Assembly: GCA_016215645.1 (NCBI GenBank)
Contig: JACRIX010000027.1
Coordinates: 1 to 64,000 of the forward strand
Length of the DNA: 64,000 nucleotides
Origin: Rhodocyclales bacterium
GTDB lineage: Bacteria; Pseudomonadota; Gammaproteobacteria; Burkholderiales; Rhodocyclaceae
Direction: 5' to 3'
Shown here: positions 48,986 through 58,877 of the stretch, piece after piece
How the letters are laid out: every line of letters starts with the position of its first letter
Position numbering within the stretch: position 1 is the stretch's first letter
Notes under the pieces: model-generated
Told to the model about the DNA's origin: nothing
Database searches by the model: none
Seen by the model: only the letters and a program-made list of their open reading frames with translations
Position numbers and translations under genes: made by a program

Positions 48986-50977
48986 ATGATTCCGCTACGT
49001 CGCAGCTTGCGCTGTCTGGGGTTGGTCCTGGCCTCCGTGGCGGGGTCCCCGTGGGCCGAATCGGGACGTCAGGGCGCGACCCCGATGCTTGAGGACCTGC
49101 TGGAAATGCGGGTCAGTAGTGCGGCCAGACGTCTGCAGACGCCGGCCGAGGCGCCATCCATGGTCAAGGTCATCACGGCGGGCGAAATTCACCGCTTGGG
49201 ATGGCGCACTCTCGGCGAAGCACTGGCGTCGCTGCCGGGTTTGCATACGTCGTATGACCGTAGTTACACCTATCTTGGGGTGCGCGGCTTCGGGCGTCCG
49301 GGAGATTTCACCAGCCGGGTGTTGCTGCTGGTTGACGGTCAACCGATCAATGACGGCATTTACGATCAGGCACCCATCGGTTCAGAGTTCCCGGTGGACA
49401 TGTCGCTGGTCGAGCGCATCGAGTTTGTTCCCGGCGCCGGTTCGGTCATGTATGGCGGGAATGCCCTGCTGGCGGTGATCAATGTCGTTACACGTTCCGG
49501 CGCCGGCCTTGGCAAAAGGCTGCAAGTCGGTGTCGGCCAGGGCGGTGCTAGCAGTCTTGGCGTCAGCGCGGGATGGCGCGACGACGCGGGTAACGATGGA
49601 CTGCTGGCGGCTACCCGGGAGCGCAGCCGTGGGCATGACCTCTACTTCGAAAGCTACCAGGCCGCCGGGGCGAACGCATGGAGTCGGGGCCTGGACCACG
49701 AGGCGAACGACCGTTTTTTTGCGCAGTTTCGGCGCGGCGGCTTTGCCGCTTCACTGATCCTGCACGATAGGACAAAGGGGTTGCCTGGCGGGTCTTTCGG
49801 CATTGATCTGAATACTCCCGGGAGCCGCGTGCGAGACCGCCGGATGCACGCCCACGCCAGTTATGACCACCAGATCTCTACCGCGACTGGAGTGCATGGT
49901 CAGGCCTACGCGATGGAGGTGCTCTACAACGGCGAATGGATGTACAGCGCCGTATCGCAGCCGGATGGAATGGTGGCCCGTGGATTCGGCGGGGAAGCGA
50001 GTGTAACAACCACCGCGTTGTCGGGGCATACCTTGCTGGCCGGAATATCGCTGCGTCGGGACACGGAACGCCGCCAGTTCAGCGCCTCGCTCAACAGCAA
50101 TACGCCGCGCAGTGCGATCGGCATATTCGTGCAGGACGATATTGCCCTTGTCGACCGGGTGATCCTTTCTGCCGGATTGCGCTACGACGAAGTCCGTGCG
50201 GGTACAAATTACCAGTATCTGAGTCCGCGACTGGCTCTGATCATGCAGGCGGGACCGAACACGGTGGTCAAGGCGATAAGCGGTACCGCGTTCCGGCCGC
50301 CAAATGCCTACGAAACCGATTACGCCTTTACCGGTACCAACATCGCCAACCCGGCCTTGCGTTCCGAGCGCAATCGCACCGACGAGCTTGGGGTGGTACA
50401 TGAATTCGGCGGGGATTCCAGCCTTTCCGGATCGCTCTACCGGACGCGGATTCGTGATCTGATATCCATCGAGCGCGACCCGACCACCAATCTACAGCAG
50501 CACCACAACGTGGGCCGGGTCGACGCTCGCGGCATCGAACTGGAGGCCAGTTCGCGTATCGGAATCGTTTCCGTTCGGGGCGGTCTGTCATGGCAACGGG
50601 TGCGCCACGAAGGTGGCGCCGACGTGGCCAATACCCCGGCCCAACTTGCCAAACTGGTGCTGGATGCCCCCATGCCAGGGGGCCTGCGACTAGGTTGGGA
50701 ATCCCACTACGTCGGCACACGAACCACCGATTCCGGGCTGGTCGGAACTACCGGCGTCAGGATCGGTGGCTATGGGGTGTCCCATGCCACCCTGACAGGA
50801 AACATGGGCCGTGACACGGAATGGCAGTTCAGGCTGCACAACGTTTTCGATCGGGCCTATGGCAACGTGGTCGGTAGCGAGTACAACACCAACTTCCCAG
50901 GTGTCCAGCAATCACCCATGACCCAGATGCCGCAGGATCGGCGCAGAGTTTCCGCTACCCTGCGCTGGACCTTCTGA
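48986..50977 (+). CDS. TonB-dependent receptor
   Basis: Signal peptide; plug MVKVITAGEIHRLGWRTLGEALASLPGLHTSYDRSYTYLGVRGFGRPGDFTSRVLLLVDGQPINDGIYD; terminal beta strand ending in F. Confidence 0.9.
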   Translation: MIPLRRSLRCLGLVLASVAGSPWAESGRQGATPMLEDLLEMRVSSAARRLQTPAEAPSMVKVITAGEIHRLGWRTLGEALASLPGLHTSYDRSYTYLGVRGFGRPGDFTSRVLLLVDGQPINDGIYDQAPIGSEFPVDMSLVERIEFVPGAGSVMYGGNALLAVINVVTRSGAGLGKRLQVGVGQGGASSLGVSAGWRDDAGNDGLLAATRERSRGHDLYFESYQAAGANAWSRGLDHEANDRFFAQFRRGGFAASLILHDRTKGLPGGSFGIDLNTPGSRVRDRRMHAHASYDHQISTATGVHGQAYAMEVLYNGEWMYSAVSQPDGMVARGFGGEASVTTTALSGHTLLAGISLRRDTERRQFSASLNSNTPRSAIGIFVQDDIALVDRVILSAGLRYDEVRAGTNYQYLSPRLALIMQAGPNTVVKAISGTAFRPPNAYETDYAFTGTNIANPALRSERNRTDELGVVHEFGGDSSLSGSLYRTRIRDLISIERDPTTNLQQHHNVGRVDARGIELEASSRIGIVSVRGGLSWQRVRHEGGADVANTPAQLAKLVLDAPMPGGLRLGWESHYVGTRTTDSGLVGTTGVRIGGYGVSHATLTGNMGRDTEWQFRLHNVFDRAYGNVVGSEYNTNFPGVQQSPMTQMPQDRRRVSATLRWTF

Positions 50978-50993
50978 GCGCTTGTCGAAGTCC

Positions 50994-51515
50994 ATGAACC
51001 GCTCTACGCGATTTGTTGCGGCCGCTGCATTGATGCTCGCATGGAGTATCGCGATGGCCGGTGAGGTGGTCGCGGAATCCAAGCTCAAGGCCGGTTTCAT
51101 CGCGAACTTCCTGCAATTCGTGAGGTGGCCCGGCAATCCGGCGCGCCCCACTGTCGTGTGTGGGGTTGGGGCAGAACGCAATGGTGATGCGCTCGATCAC
51201 CTGCAAGAGTCCATCGCGCGCGACTCGTTGCCGCGGGTAAAGCGGATCCGCAGCCTCCACGAAATCAGTGGTTGTCAGGCCGTGTTTCTCGAGGCCGGGC
51301 AGGTGGGGTTGTTGCCGCCATTGGTCGAGGCAAACGCCGGCCGTCCGGTTCTGATCATCACGGATTTCGAAGGTGGCGCCCCCTTGGGTGCCACGCTCAG
51401 TTTCGTGGCAACCGGCGGCGGGCGCCTCGGGTTCGACATTAACCATGCGGCGGCGCAGGCCGCTGGCTTGAGCATCAACACGCGCCTGCTGCAACTGGCG
51501 CGACGAGTGTACTGA
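50994..51515 (+). CDS. YfiR-family periplasmic protein (DUF4154-like)
   Basis: ESKLKAGFIANFLQFVRWP then VCGVG...LPRVKRIRSLHEISGCQAVFLEAG; GRPVLIITDFEGGAPLGATLSFVATGGGRLGFDINHAAAQAAGLSINTRLLQLAR. Confidence 0.87.
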   Translation: MNRSTRFVAAAALMLAWSIAMAGEVVAESKLKAGFIANFLQFVRWPGNPARPTVVCGVGAERNGDALDHLQESIARDSLPRVKRIRSLHEISGCQAVFLEAGQVGLLPPLVEANAGRPVLIITDFEGGAPLGATLSFVATGGGRLGFDINHAAAQAAGLSINTRLLQLARRVY

Positions 51516-52948
51516 TGCTGAGCCGACGCCACCCTCTCCAGATCCGGTTGTTGAATGCCTACAAGCTGTTGATGGGCATTCTGCTGCTGCTGGTCTGGCT
51601 GATCGGGATCGGGCATTTCTACTATTGGGAACGCGGCGAGATCAAGCAGTCTACCCACGTAGCGGCGACGATGCTGGCAACCCAGAGTTCGGCTGCCCTG
51701 ATGTTCGGCGATACGCAAGTTCTGCGCGAAAACCTCGCTTCGCTGAAGGATCTCGAAGGCTTGCGCTGGTCCGCCATAGTGCCGACCCGCACCAATGTTC
51801 CCGTACCTGTCATCAGCGAAGGCGACGTACCCGACGATATTCAGCGATTGATCGATCGTCTCGGAAAAGAAACTGAACGCATGAGCCTCATGGAGCTGAT
51901 AGTGCGCGCGCCGATCATGCATGTCGGTATTGAGCGGGGACAACTCCTCGTCGCCGTTGACCTGCAGGACGAGATCAAGGGCTTCCTGAAAGTCGCGGCA
52001 GTGACGCTATTGCTGATGGCGACGGTGTTTCAGCTTGGCCAGTTGCTGTTCCGTCGCATCATCCAGTCCATCGTTGCCCCGCTGGACGATCTGTTGCAGG
52101 TAGTGGTCACCGTTGCCGATCAGGTCAGGATGGATCGTCCACTGGACAAGTTGCAGCGTCCGGCGACAGACTTCTCCGACGAAGTAGGCCAACTCGCCGG
52201 TGCCTTTAACCTGATGCTCGATTCAATCATCCGGCATGATGATCTGATGCGCGATCAGGCAACGCGCCTGGCGCAACTGGTCGAAGATTTGCGATCACTC
52301 TCGGCGCGGATGCGCGCCGTGCGCGAAGAGGAGCGGACACGAATTTCACACGAGATTCACGATGAGCTTGGCCAGCGCCTCACCGCCTTGAAGTTTGAGG
52401 TGGCACGGATGGCCGGCGGGGACGAGGGCAATCGCATCGGCGGACAGATCGATGAGTTGATCCGCACGGTTCGCGTGATTTCCTGGGAATTGCGACCGAG
52501 CGTGCTCGATTCGCTGGGGCTGGTCGCCGCCATGGAGTGGCAGGCCCAGGATTTTTCCCGGCGCCTGGGAATACGCTGCAGCGTCGATCTACCGGAGGAT
52601 GAATTGCATATTCCATCGGAAATGGCGACCGATCTGTTCCGGGTATTCCAGGAACTGTTGACCAATATTTCGCGTCATGCGCAGGCGACGCGGGTCGATA
52701 TCATCCTTGAGACGACGGGGGAGGCTATCTATCTCGATGTCAAGGACGACGGTCGCGGCTTGCATTTGCGCGACCAGTCGCGTCCATCACTCGGGTTGCT
52801 CGGAATTCGCGAAAGGCTGGACCGCTGGGGCGGTATCATCGACATCGATGCCGCCAACTCCGATGCCGATCCTCCCGGTACCCGCATTCATATCAAGATC
52901 CCCCTGGGAAAGCAGGGAACATTCTCTGAACTGGAGCAAGCGCCATGA
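51515..52948 (+). CDS. Sensor histidine kinase with CHASE8-like periplasmic domain, HAMP and HisKA_3
   Basis: THVAATMLATQSSAALMFGDTQVLRENLASLKDL (CHASE8-like); HAMP; RTRISHEIHDELGQRLTALKFEVARM; LGLLGIRERLDRWGG. Confidence 0.9.
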   Translation: MLSRRHPLQIRLLNAYKLLMGILLLLVWLIGIGHFYYWERGEIKQSTHVAATMLATQSSAALMFGDTQVLRENLASLKDLEGLRWSAIVPTRTNVPVPVISEGDVPDDIQRLIDRLGKETERMSLMELIVRAPIMHVGIERGQLLVAVDLQDEIKGFLKVAAVTLLLMATVFQLGQLLFRRIIQSIVAPLDDLLQVVVTVADQVRMDRPLDKLQRPATDFSDEVGQLAGAFNLMLDSIIRHDDLMRDQATRLAQLVEDLRSLSARMRAVREEERTRISHEIHDELGQRLTALKFEVARMAGGDEGNRIGGQIDELIRTVRVISWELRPSVLDSLGLVAAMEWQAQDFSRRLGIRCSVDLPEDELHIPSEMATDLFRVFQELLTNISRHAQATRVDIILETTGEAIYLDVKDDGRGLHLRDQSRPSLGLLGIRERLDRWGGIIDIDAANSDADPPGTRIHIKIPLGKQGTFSELEQAP

Positions 52949-53580
52949 AGATACTGCTGGTCGACGATCATCCTGTGGTCCGTCAGGGAATCCGCCTGAT
53001 GCTCGCCGCGGACGCGGAACTCGATGTCTGTGCGGAGGCGATACACGCCGAGTCCGCGATCGAAATTCTGCGCCGTACCGATATGCCTCTCGATCTGATG
53101 ATCCTCGACCTGAACCTGCCGGACCAGAATGGTTTCGTGGTGCTGCAGGAATCCATGCGACATCGGCCCGAAATGCAAGTGCTGATCATGAGCATCCAGC
53201 CCGAGGAACACATGGCGGTGCGTGCGCTGAAGCTCGGCGCCAGCGGCTACCTGAGCAAGGAGGCGGCTCCCGAAGAGTTGATCAAGGCGATCGCGACGCT
53301 GCGTCGAGGCAAGAAGTACATCAGTCCGGCGCTCGCGGAGTGGTTGGCGCTGGACGTCAGCGGACATCGCGAGGGCTTGCCGCACGAGCGCCTGTCCGAG
53401 CGCGAATATCAGGTCTTCTGCCTGCTCTCGGCAGGCAAGTCGATATCGGATATTGCCGAATCCCTGTCACGCAGCCCGACCACGATCAGCACCTATCGCA
53501 GTCGCATCCTGCGCAAGATGGGAATCGGTACCAATGCTGGCCTGACCCAGTATGCGTTGCAGCATGCGCTGATCTGCTAG
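52945..53580 (+). CDS. NarL/FixJ-family response regulator
   Basis: KILLVDDHPVVRQGIRLML; LSEREYQVFCLLSAGKSISDIAESLSRSPTTISTYRSRILRKM. Confidence 0.93.
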   Translation: MKILLVDDHPVVRQGIRLMLAADAELDVCAEAIHAESAIEILRRTDMPLDLMILDLNLPDQNGFVVLQESMRHRPEMQVLIMSIQPEEHMAVRALKLGASGYLSKEAAPEELIKAIATLRRGKKYISPALAEWLALDVSGHREGLPHERLSEREYQVFCLLSAGKSISDIAESLSRSPTTISTYRSRILRKMGIGTNAGLTQYALQHALIC

Positions 53581-53652
53581 CGGGAAAATCCTGCGTCAGA
53601 TGGGAGATGAAGCCTGAAAGTCGGCGCTGGCGCGACGGCGAGTGTGAGGCTT

Positions 53653-54159
53653 TCAGGCCGGCTGGCGGCGAAAAATCGCCACCAGCATGGCCACGGTCAT
53701 CGAACTGAAGGCCACCAGCGACCACTCGGCGATGGACAGGCCGAGAAATTTCCAGCCGGCTTCGGAGCAGAGCCCCGAGGCTTCGAACAGCAAGGGCCAC
53801 TGGCTGCCGGCCCAATTGACGAAGGCTTCCCACCAGGGCTGGTCGGCCGTGCAACTGACGCCCTTGGCGAAGCGTTGCAACCAGGTCTGGTAGGCGGCGA
53901 CGCCGGCGCCGGTCGCGGCCGTTGCGGCCATGAGGACAGCCGCCAGGCGGATGAAGGCCGGGGAGCGGGCCAGCGGCCAGGCAAGCAGGGCTTCAAGCGC
54001 CAGCAGCAGGTAGAGCATGCGCTGCAGAATGCACAGGGGACAGGCGGCAAGATTCATGGTCTGCGCCAGCACCACGCCCCCGCCGACCAAGCCGATCGCG
54101 GCAAGTCCGGTCGCCGCCATCAGGCCACGCGGGGCGAATAGCCCCGGTATCGAGAGCAC
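53653..54159 (-). CDS. dsbB: Disulfide bond formation protein DsbB
   Basis: Four TM segments; LAACPLCILQRMLYLLLALEAL; second Cys loop VSCTADQPWW. Confidence 0.9.
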   Translation of the reverse strand: MLSIPGLFAPRGLMAATGLAAIGLVGGGVVLAQTMNLAACPLCILQRMLYLLLALEALLAWPLARSPAFIRLAAVLMAATAATGAGVAAYQTWLQRFAKGVSCTADQPWWEAFVNWAGSQWPLLFEASGLCSEAGWKFLGLSIAEWSLVAFSSMTVAMLVAIFRRQPA

Positions 54160-54162
54160 GGC

Positions 54163-54807
54163 TTACTTGCCCTTGCGGTCCTGGCGGGCCTTGGCAATTA
54201 CGGCGTCGGTGATGCGCAGCAGATCTTCGTAGCTGCTGGCCGCCTCGTTATTCACCAGGTATTTGCCATCCACGGCGAGCGACGGTACGCCACCGATCTT
54301 GGCCCCCGTGGCATCGTCGTCGCCGCGCTTAACCTTGCTCGCCATCGAGAAGCCGTTGAAGGCGTCAGCGAACTTCTTGGCGTCGGCGCCCTTGCCGCCC
54401 ACCCAGGAGAACACGGCCTCGTCGGTCTTGAAGGTGACGCGCTGTTCATGCAATGCGATGAACACGGCAGTGTCCAGCTTGGCAAGGTCGCCGGTGGCTT
54501 CCAGCGAATAAAAGATCTTTGCCAGGCGTGCCCACTCCGGTCGGCCGAAGCTCACGGGAACGCGGCGGAAGCTGACGTCCTTGGGCAAACTGGCTGCCCA
54601 TTTGCCGATGATGGGATGGAAATCGCTGCAATGGGGGCAGCCGTAGGAAAAGAATTCGATGACTTCGATCTTGTCTTTTGCGCTGGTCAGCGGTGGGCTG
54701 ATCGGCTTGAAATCGCGGCCGGCCTGTGCGTCGGCGGCCAGGCTGGCGCCGATCAGGCTGAAGGAAGTGATGAGCGTGGCGCAAAGCAGGGCAAGCAGTC
54801 GTTTCAT
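54163..54807 (-). CDS. dsbA: Thiol:disulfide interchange protein DsbA
   Basis: Signal peptide; VIEFFSYGCPHCSDFHP; GVPSLAVDGKYLV. Confidence 0.93.
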   Translation of the reverse strand: MKRLLALLCATLITSFSLIGASLAADAQAGRDFKPISPPLTSAKDKIEVIEFFSYGCPHCSDFHPIIGKWAASLPKDVSFRRVPVSFGRPEWARLAKIFYSLEATGDLAKLDTAVFIALHEQRVTFKTDEAVFSWVGGKGADAKKFADAFNGFSMASKVKRGDDDATGAKIGGVPSLAVDGKYLVNNEAASSYEDLLRITDAVIAKARQDRKGK

Positions 54808-54901
54808 GTATATCTCCATGGAAAGGCCATTGGATCGGGATTTTAAGGCAGCGTTCCCCATACAATGCCCGCGGCGCGAAATTTTTGGCGGGAGGAGCGA
54901 C

Positions 54902-55816
54902 ATGGACCGATTGGCGGCGATGCAGGCCTTCGTGCGCGTGGCCGAGGCGGGCAGCTTTACGGCGGTGGCCGACCAGATGAATGTCGCCCGTTCGGCGGTG
55001 ACGCGGCAGATTGCCGCGCTGGAAACTCACCTCGGAGTGAAACTGATGGCGCGCAGCACGCGGCGCCTGTCGCTGACCTCGGCCGGGGCGACCTATCTTG
55101 AGCAGTGTCGCGAAATCCTCGATCGCATCGATTGCGCCGAAGGTGACCTGGCGGGCGAAGGACAGACCCTGCGCGGCACGATACGCACCACGGTGCCGCT
55201 GAGTCTGGGCCTGCTGCACCTGACGCCGCTGATCCTCGAGTTCGCCCAGGAGCATCCGGACATCCATATTGACCTGGATCTCAATGACCGTCGGGTCAAC
55301 CTGATCGAGGAGGGCATGGACCTGGCCCTGCGCATTACTGAGCACTTGTCCGATACTACGGTGGCCCGACGCCTGACCGCCTGTCGTTTCGTGGTCGTGG
55401 CCTCGCCGGACTACCTGCGCCAGCACGGTGAGCCGCAACATCCCGATGAACTGGTGAATCATGTCTGCCTGGCCTATTCGCTGGCGGCGCGCAGCACCTG
55501 GGTGTTCCTCATCGATGGCGCGCCGCGGCAGTTCGAGATCGCCGGGCAACTGACCGCCAATAATGGCAATGTGCTGCTCGAAGCCTCGCTGCGCAGCATG
55601 GGCATCGCCTACCAGCCGACCTTCATGGTGGCCGACGAAATCCGTGACGGCAGTCTGGTCCCGATACTCAAGGCCTTCCGTACGCCGGGCCTGGACATGT
55701 GCGCCGTATTCCCGGGAAACCGCTTCGTTCCAAGGCGGGTGCGGACCTTTGTTGACTTCCTTGCCGACCGGCTCGGCCCCGAACCCTATTGGGATCGGGG
55801 CTTGGCCCTGGAGTAG
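54902..55816 (+). CDS. LysR-family transcriptional regulator
   Basis: MDRLAAMQAFVRVAEAGSFTAVADQMNVARSAVTRQIAALETHLGVKLMARSTRRLSLTSAG. Confidence 0.93.
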   Translation: MDRLAAMQAFVRVAEAGSFTAVADQMNVARSAVTRQIAALETHLGVKLMARSTRRLSLTSAGATYLEQCREILDRIDCAEGDLAGEGQTLRGTIRTTVPLSLGLLHLTPLILEFAQEHPDIHIDLDLNDRRVNLIEEGMDLALRITEHLSDTTVARRLTACRFVVVASPDYLRQHGEPQHPDELVNHVCLAYSLAARSTWVFLIDGAPRQFEIAGQLTANNGNVLLEASLRSMGIAYQPTFMVADEIRDGSLVPILKAFRTPGLDMCAVFPGNRFVPRRVRTFVDFLADRLGPEPYWDRGLALE

Positions 55817-55822
55817 CGGGCC

Positions 55823-56593
55823 ATGGAGATGCCAAGAAACCTGTTCAAGCAACGATTGGCGATGCATCAATGGCAAGTCGGCCTCTTCGTTTGCATGGCC
55901 AGTGCCTACAGCATGGAAATCCTTGCCGGCACGGGCTTCGACTGGCTGGTAATCGATGCCGAGCATTCGCCGAACCATCCGGCCAGCGCAATGGCGCAGT
56001 TGCAGGCGGCTGCTCCCTATCCGGTGCAGCTGCTGGTGCGGCCGATGAGCCACGATCCGGCGTTGATCAAGCAGTATCTGGATGCCGGTGCACAGACACT
56101 GCTGGTGCCCCTGGTCGACGATGCCGCTCAGGCGGTGGCCCTGGTGCGGGCCCTACGCTATCCGCCCGAGGGCATACGCGGGGTTGCCGCTTCGCTGGCG
56201 CGGGCGGCTCGCTGGAACGGTGTGAAGGACTATGTCAAGCATGCCAATGCCGAGGTCTGCCTCGTGGTTCAAGTCGAGACCCGGCTGGGGCTGGAAAACC
56301 TGGACTCCATTCTCGCGGTGGACGGCGTCGACGCTGTCTTCATCGGCCCTGCCGACCTCGCGGCATCACTGGGTCATCTGGGCGAATCCGGTCATCCCGT
56401 GGTGCGTGCGGCGATCGAGGACACACTGCGGCGCATCCGTGCATCAGGCAAGGCCGCCGGCGTTTTTGTCACCGATCCCGAACTGGCGGCGACGTATCAC
56501 AGCCTCGGGGCGAGCTTCGTTGCCGTCGGTGCCGATGCCTCGCTGCTAAGCAATGCCGCTCTGAAAGCGGCGGCTGCTTTCCGCGATAATTGA
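55823..56593 (+). CDS. HpcH/HpaI aldolase family protein
   Basis: GFDWLVIDAEHSPNHP; VFIGPADLAASLGH. Confidence 0.9.
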   Translation: MEMPRNLFKQRLAMHQWQVGLFVCMASAYSMEILAGTGFDWLVIDAEHSPNHPASAMAQLQAAAPYPVQLLVRPMSHDPALIKQYLDAGAQTLLVPLVDDAAQAVALVRALRYPPEGIRGVAASLARAARWNGVKDYVKHANAEVCLVVQVETRLGLENLDSILAVDGVDAVFIGPADLAASLGHLGESGHPVVRAAIEDTLRRIRASGKAAGVFVTDPELAATYHSLGASFVAVGADASLLSNAALKAAAAFRDN

Positions 56594-56623
56594 CCCATTG
56601 TTCCTTCTCTGAATCGTACGATC

Positions 56624-58066
56624 ATGAAGAATGCTGAGCTGCTGCGCGATACCTGCCTGATTGGTGGCGAATGGCTCAAGGCCGGCGGCGCCAGTCTTCA
56701 AATCCGCAATCCGTCGACCGGCGCACTGGTTGGCACGGTACCCAGCGTCGGCGCCGCCGAAACCCGGCGTGCCATCGAGGCCGCGGCGGCGGCCTTCGGT
56801 CCCTGGAAGGCAAAGACGGCCGCCGAGCGGGCAAAGATCCTCAGGCGCTGGTTCGAACTGATGATGGAAAACCAGGAGGACCTGGCCCAGCTGATGACGG
56901 CGGAGCAGGGCAAGCCGCTGGCCGAGGCGCGTGGCGAGATTGCCTATGCGGCCTCCTTCATCGAATGGTTCGCCGAGGAGGCGCGCCGCGTTTACGGCGA
57001 GGTGATTCCCTCGCCGCTGCCGGACCGACGCCTGATCGTGATCAAGCAGCCGGTGGGTGTCTGTGCCGCGATCACGCCGTGGAATTTTCCGGCGGCCATG
57101 ATTACGCGCAAGGCCGCTCCCGCGCTCGCCGCAGGCTGCACCATGGTGGTCAAGCCGGCGGAACAGACGCCGCTCTCGGCCCTGGCACTGGCCTGGCTGG
57201 GGCAACAGGCCGGCCTGCCGCCCGGCGTACTGAATATCGTTACCGGGGAACCGGTCGCCATCGGTGGCGAGCTGACGTCCAACCCGACGGTGCTGAAACT
57301 GTCATTCACGGGTTCCACCGAAGTCGGTCGCCTGCTGATGGCGCAGTGCGCGCCGACCATCAAGAAGATGTCCCTGGAACTCGGCGGCAATGCGCCCTTC
57401 ATTGTTTTCGAGGATGCGGACCTCGATGCCGCGGTGGCGGGAGCCATGGTTTCCAAATATCGAAACGCCGGCCAGACCTGTGTTTGCGCCAACCGTTTCC
57501 TGGTGCAGGAGTCGGTGCAGGATGCCTTCGCCGAGAAGCTCGCGGTGGCGGTGGCGGCGCTCAAGGTGGGGGATGGCACGGAAGAGGGCGTGACCCAGGG
57601 TCCGCTGATTGATCCTCCGGCCCTGGCCAAGGTCGAGGAATTGCTTGCCGATGCCGTCGGCAAAGGTGCGCGCGTTGTCTGCGGCGGCAAGCGCCATGCA
57701 CGTGGCGCGACATTTTTTGAACCGACCGTGGTGCTTGGGGTTACTCATGCAATGCGCATGGCACGCGAAGAGATTTTCGGGCCGGTGGCGCCGATCTACA
57801 CCTTCAAGGACGAAGCCGAGGCGGTGCGCATGGCCAACGACACCGAGTTCGGTCTGGCGGCCTATTTCTACAGCAGCAACATCGCCCGCGCCTGGCGGGT
57901 GGCCGAGGCGCTGGATTACGGCATGGTCGGAATCAACTCCGGCCTGATCTCCAACGAGGTTGCCCCTTTTGGTGGGGTGAAGCAGTCCGGACTGGGGCGC
58001 GAGGGATCGCGCCACGGCATCGAGGAATACCTCGAAATCAAGTACCTGGCCATGGCCGGTCTCTGA
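56624..58066 (+). CDS. gabD: NAD(P)-dependent succinate-semialdehyde dehydrogenase
   Basis: MTAEQGKPLAEARGEIAYAASFIEWFAEEARRVYGE; LELGGNAPFIVFEDADLDAAVAG; NAGQTCVCANRFLVQ. Confidence 0.9.
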   Translation: MKNAELLRDTCLIGGEWLKAGGASLQIRNPSTGALVGTVPSVGAAETRRAIEAAAAAFGPWKAKTAAERAKILRRWFELMMENQEDLAQLMTAEQGKPLAEARGEIAYAASFIEWFAEEARRVYGEVIPSPLPDRRLIVIKQPVGVCAAITPWNFPAAMITRKAAPALAAGCTMVVKPAEQTPLSALALAWLGQQAGLPPGVLNIVTGEPVAIGGELTSNPTVLKLSFTGSTEVGRLLMAQCAPTIKKMSLELGGNAPFIVFEDADLDAAVAGAMVSKYRNAGQTCVCANRFLVQESVQDAFAEKLAVAVAALKVGDGTEEGVTQGPLIDPPALAKVEELLADAVGKGARVVCGGKRHARGATFFEPTVVLGVTHAMRMAREEIFGPVAPIYTFKDEAEAVRMANDTEFGLAAYFYSSNIARAWRVAEALDYGMVGINSGLISNEVAPFGGVKQSGLGREGSRHGIEEYLEIKYLAMAGL

Positions 58067-58092
58067 TCCCTTTTCAAACGGTAGAGCATTCA

Positions 58093-58725
58093 ATGATCAC
58101 GACGGACGTCCTGCTTGCCTTTCTTGCCGCGTCGGCGCTGGTCACCATCGCGCCGGGCCCCGACAATTTGATGGTGCTCTCGGTCGGCATCAGTCGTGGG
58201 CGCGAGGCCGGAATCGGCTTCGGACTCGGTTGCGCGCTGGGCTGCTTCGTTCATACGCTCTGGGCGACACTCGGCATAGGTGCCGTGGTGATGACCTCGG
58301 AAGATACCTTCAACGTGCTCAAAATGGCCGGTGCAGCCTACCTCGTCTATATCGGCGTCATGGCCTGGCGCCACGCCGGTGCTTCGACCTTGATCAAGCT
58401 CGATGACGGAAAGCCCGAGCCGATAACGGCACATCTGCGGCGAGGCTTCATTGCAAATGTCATCAATCCGAAAGTGGCCCTGTTTTTCATCGCCTTCCTG
58501 CCGCAGTTCGTCGAACCGGCGCGCGGTCCGGTCTGGTTGCAAATGGTGCTGCTCGGGGCGCTGTTTGCCGGGCAGACCGTGCTCATCTTCGGCAGCCTCG
58601 GCTGGTTTGCCGGTGGCATCGGAGCGCGTTTGCAGCGCCAGCCCGGCCTGGCGGTGTGGCTCGATCGTTGCGCGGGCACGATCTTCTTTGCGCTGGCGCT
58701 GCATCTGGCGACGGCGAGTCGCTAG
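58093..58725 (+). CDS. LysE-family translocator
   Basis: VTIAPGPDNLMVLSVGISRGREAGIGFGLGCALGC; GFIANVINPKVALFFIAFLPQFV. Confidence 0.9.
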   Translation: MITTDVLLAFLAASALVTIAPGPDNLMVLSVGISRGREAGIGFGLGCALGCFVHTLWATLGIGAVVMTSEDTFNVLKMAGAAYLVYIGVMAWRHAGASTLIKLDDGKPEPITAHLRRGFIANVINPKVALFFIAFLPQFVEPARGPVWLQMVLLGALFAGQTVLIFGSLGWFAGGIGARLQRQPGLAVWLDRCAGTIFFALALHLATASR

Positions 58726-58877
58726 CCCCCATCCGGACCCGCTCAGGGCCTGCCCGAGGGCGGCGCCGCTTCTCATTTTTGGGAAAGTCTGGCGGGAATC
58801 CTTCCTTGCTAGCGGCATGGCGCATCCCCTAAAATCATGCGACCTGTGCTCGGGGTGGCACGACGGGGAGAACAACA

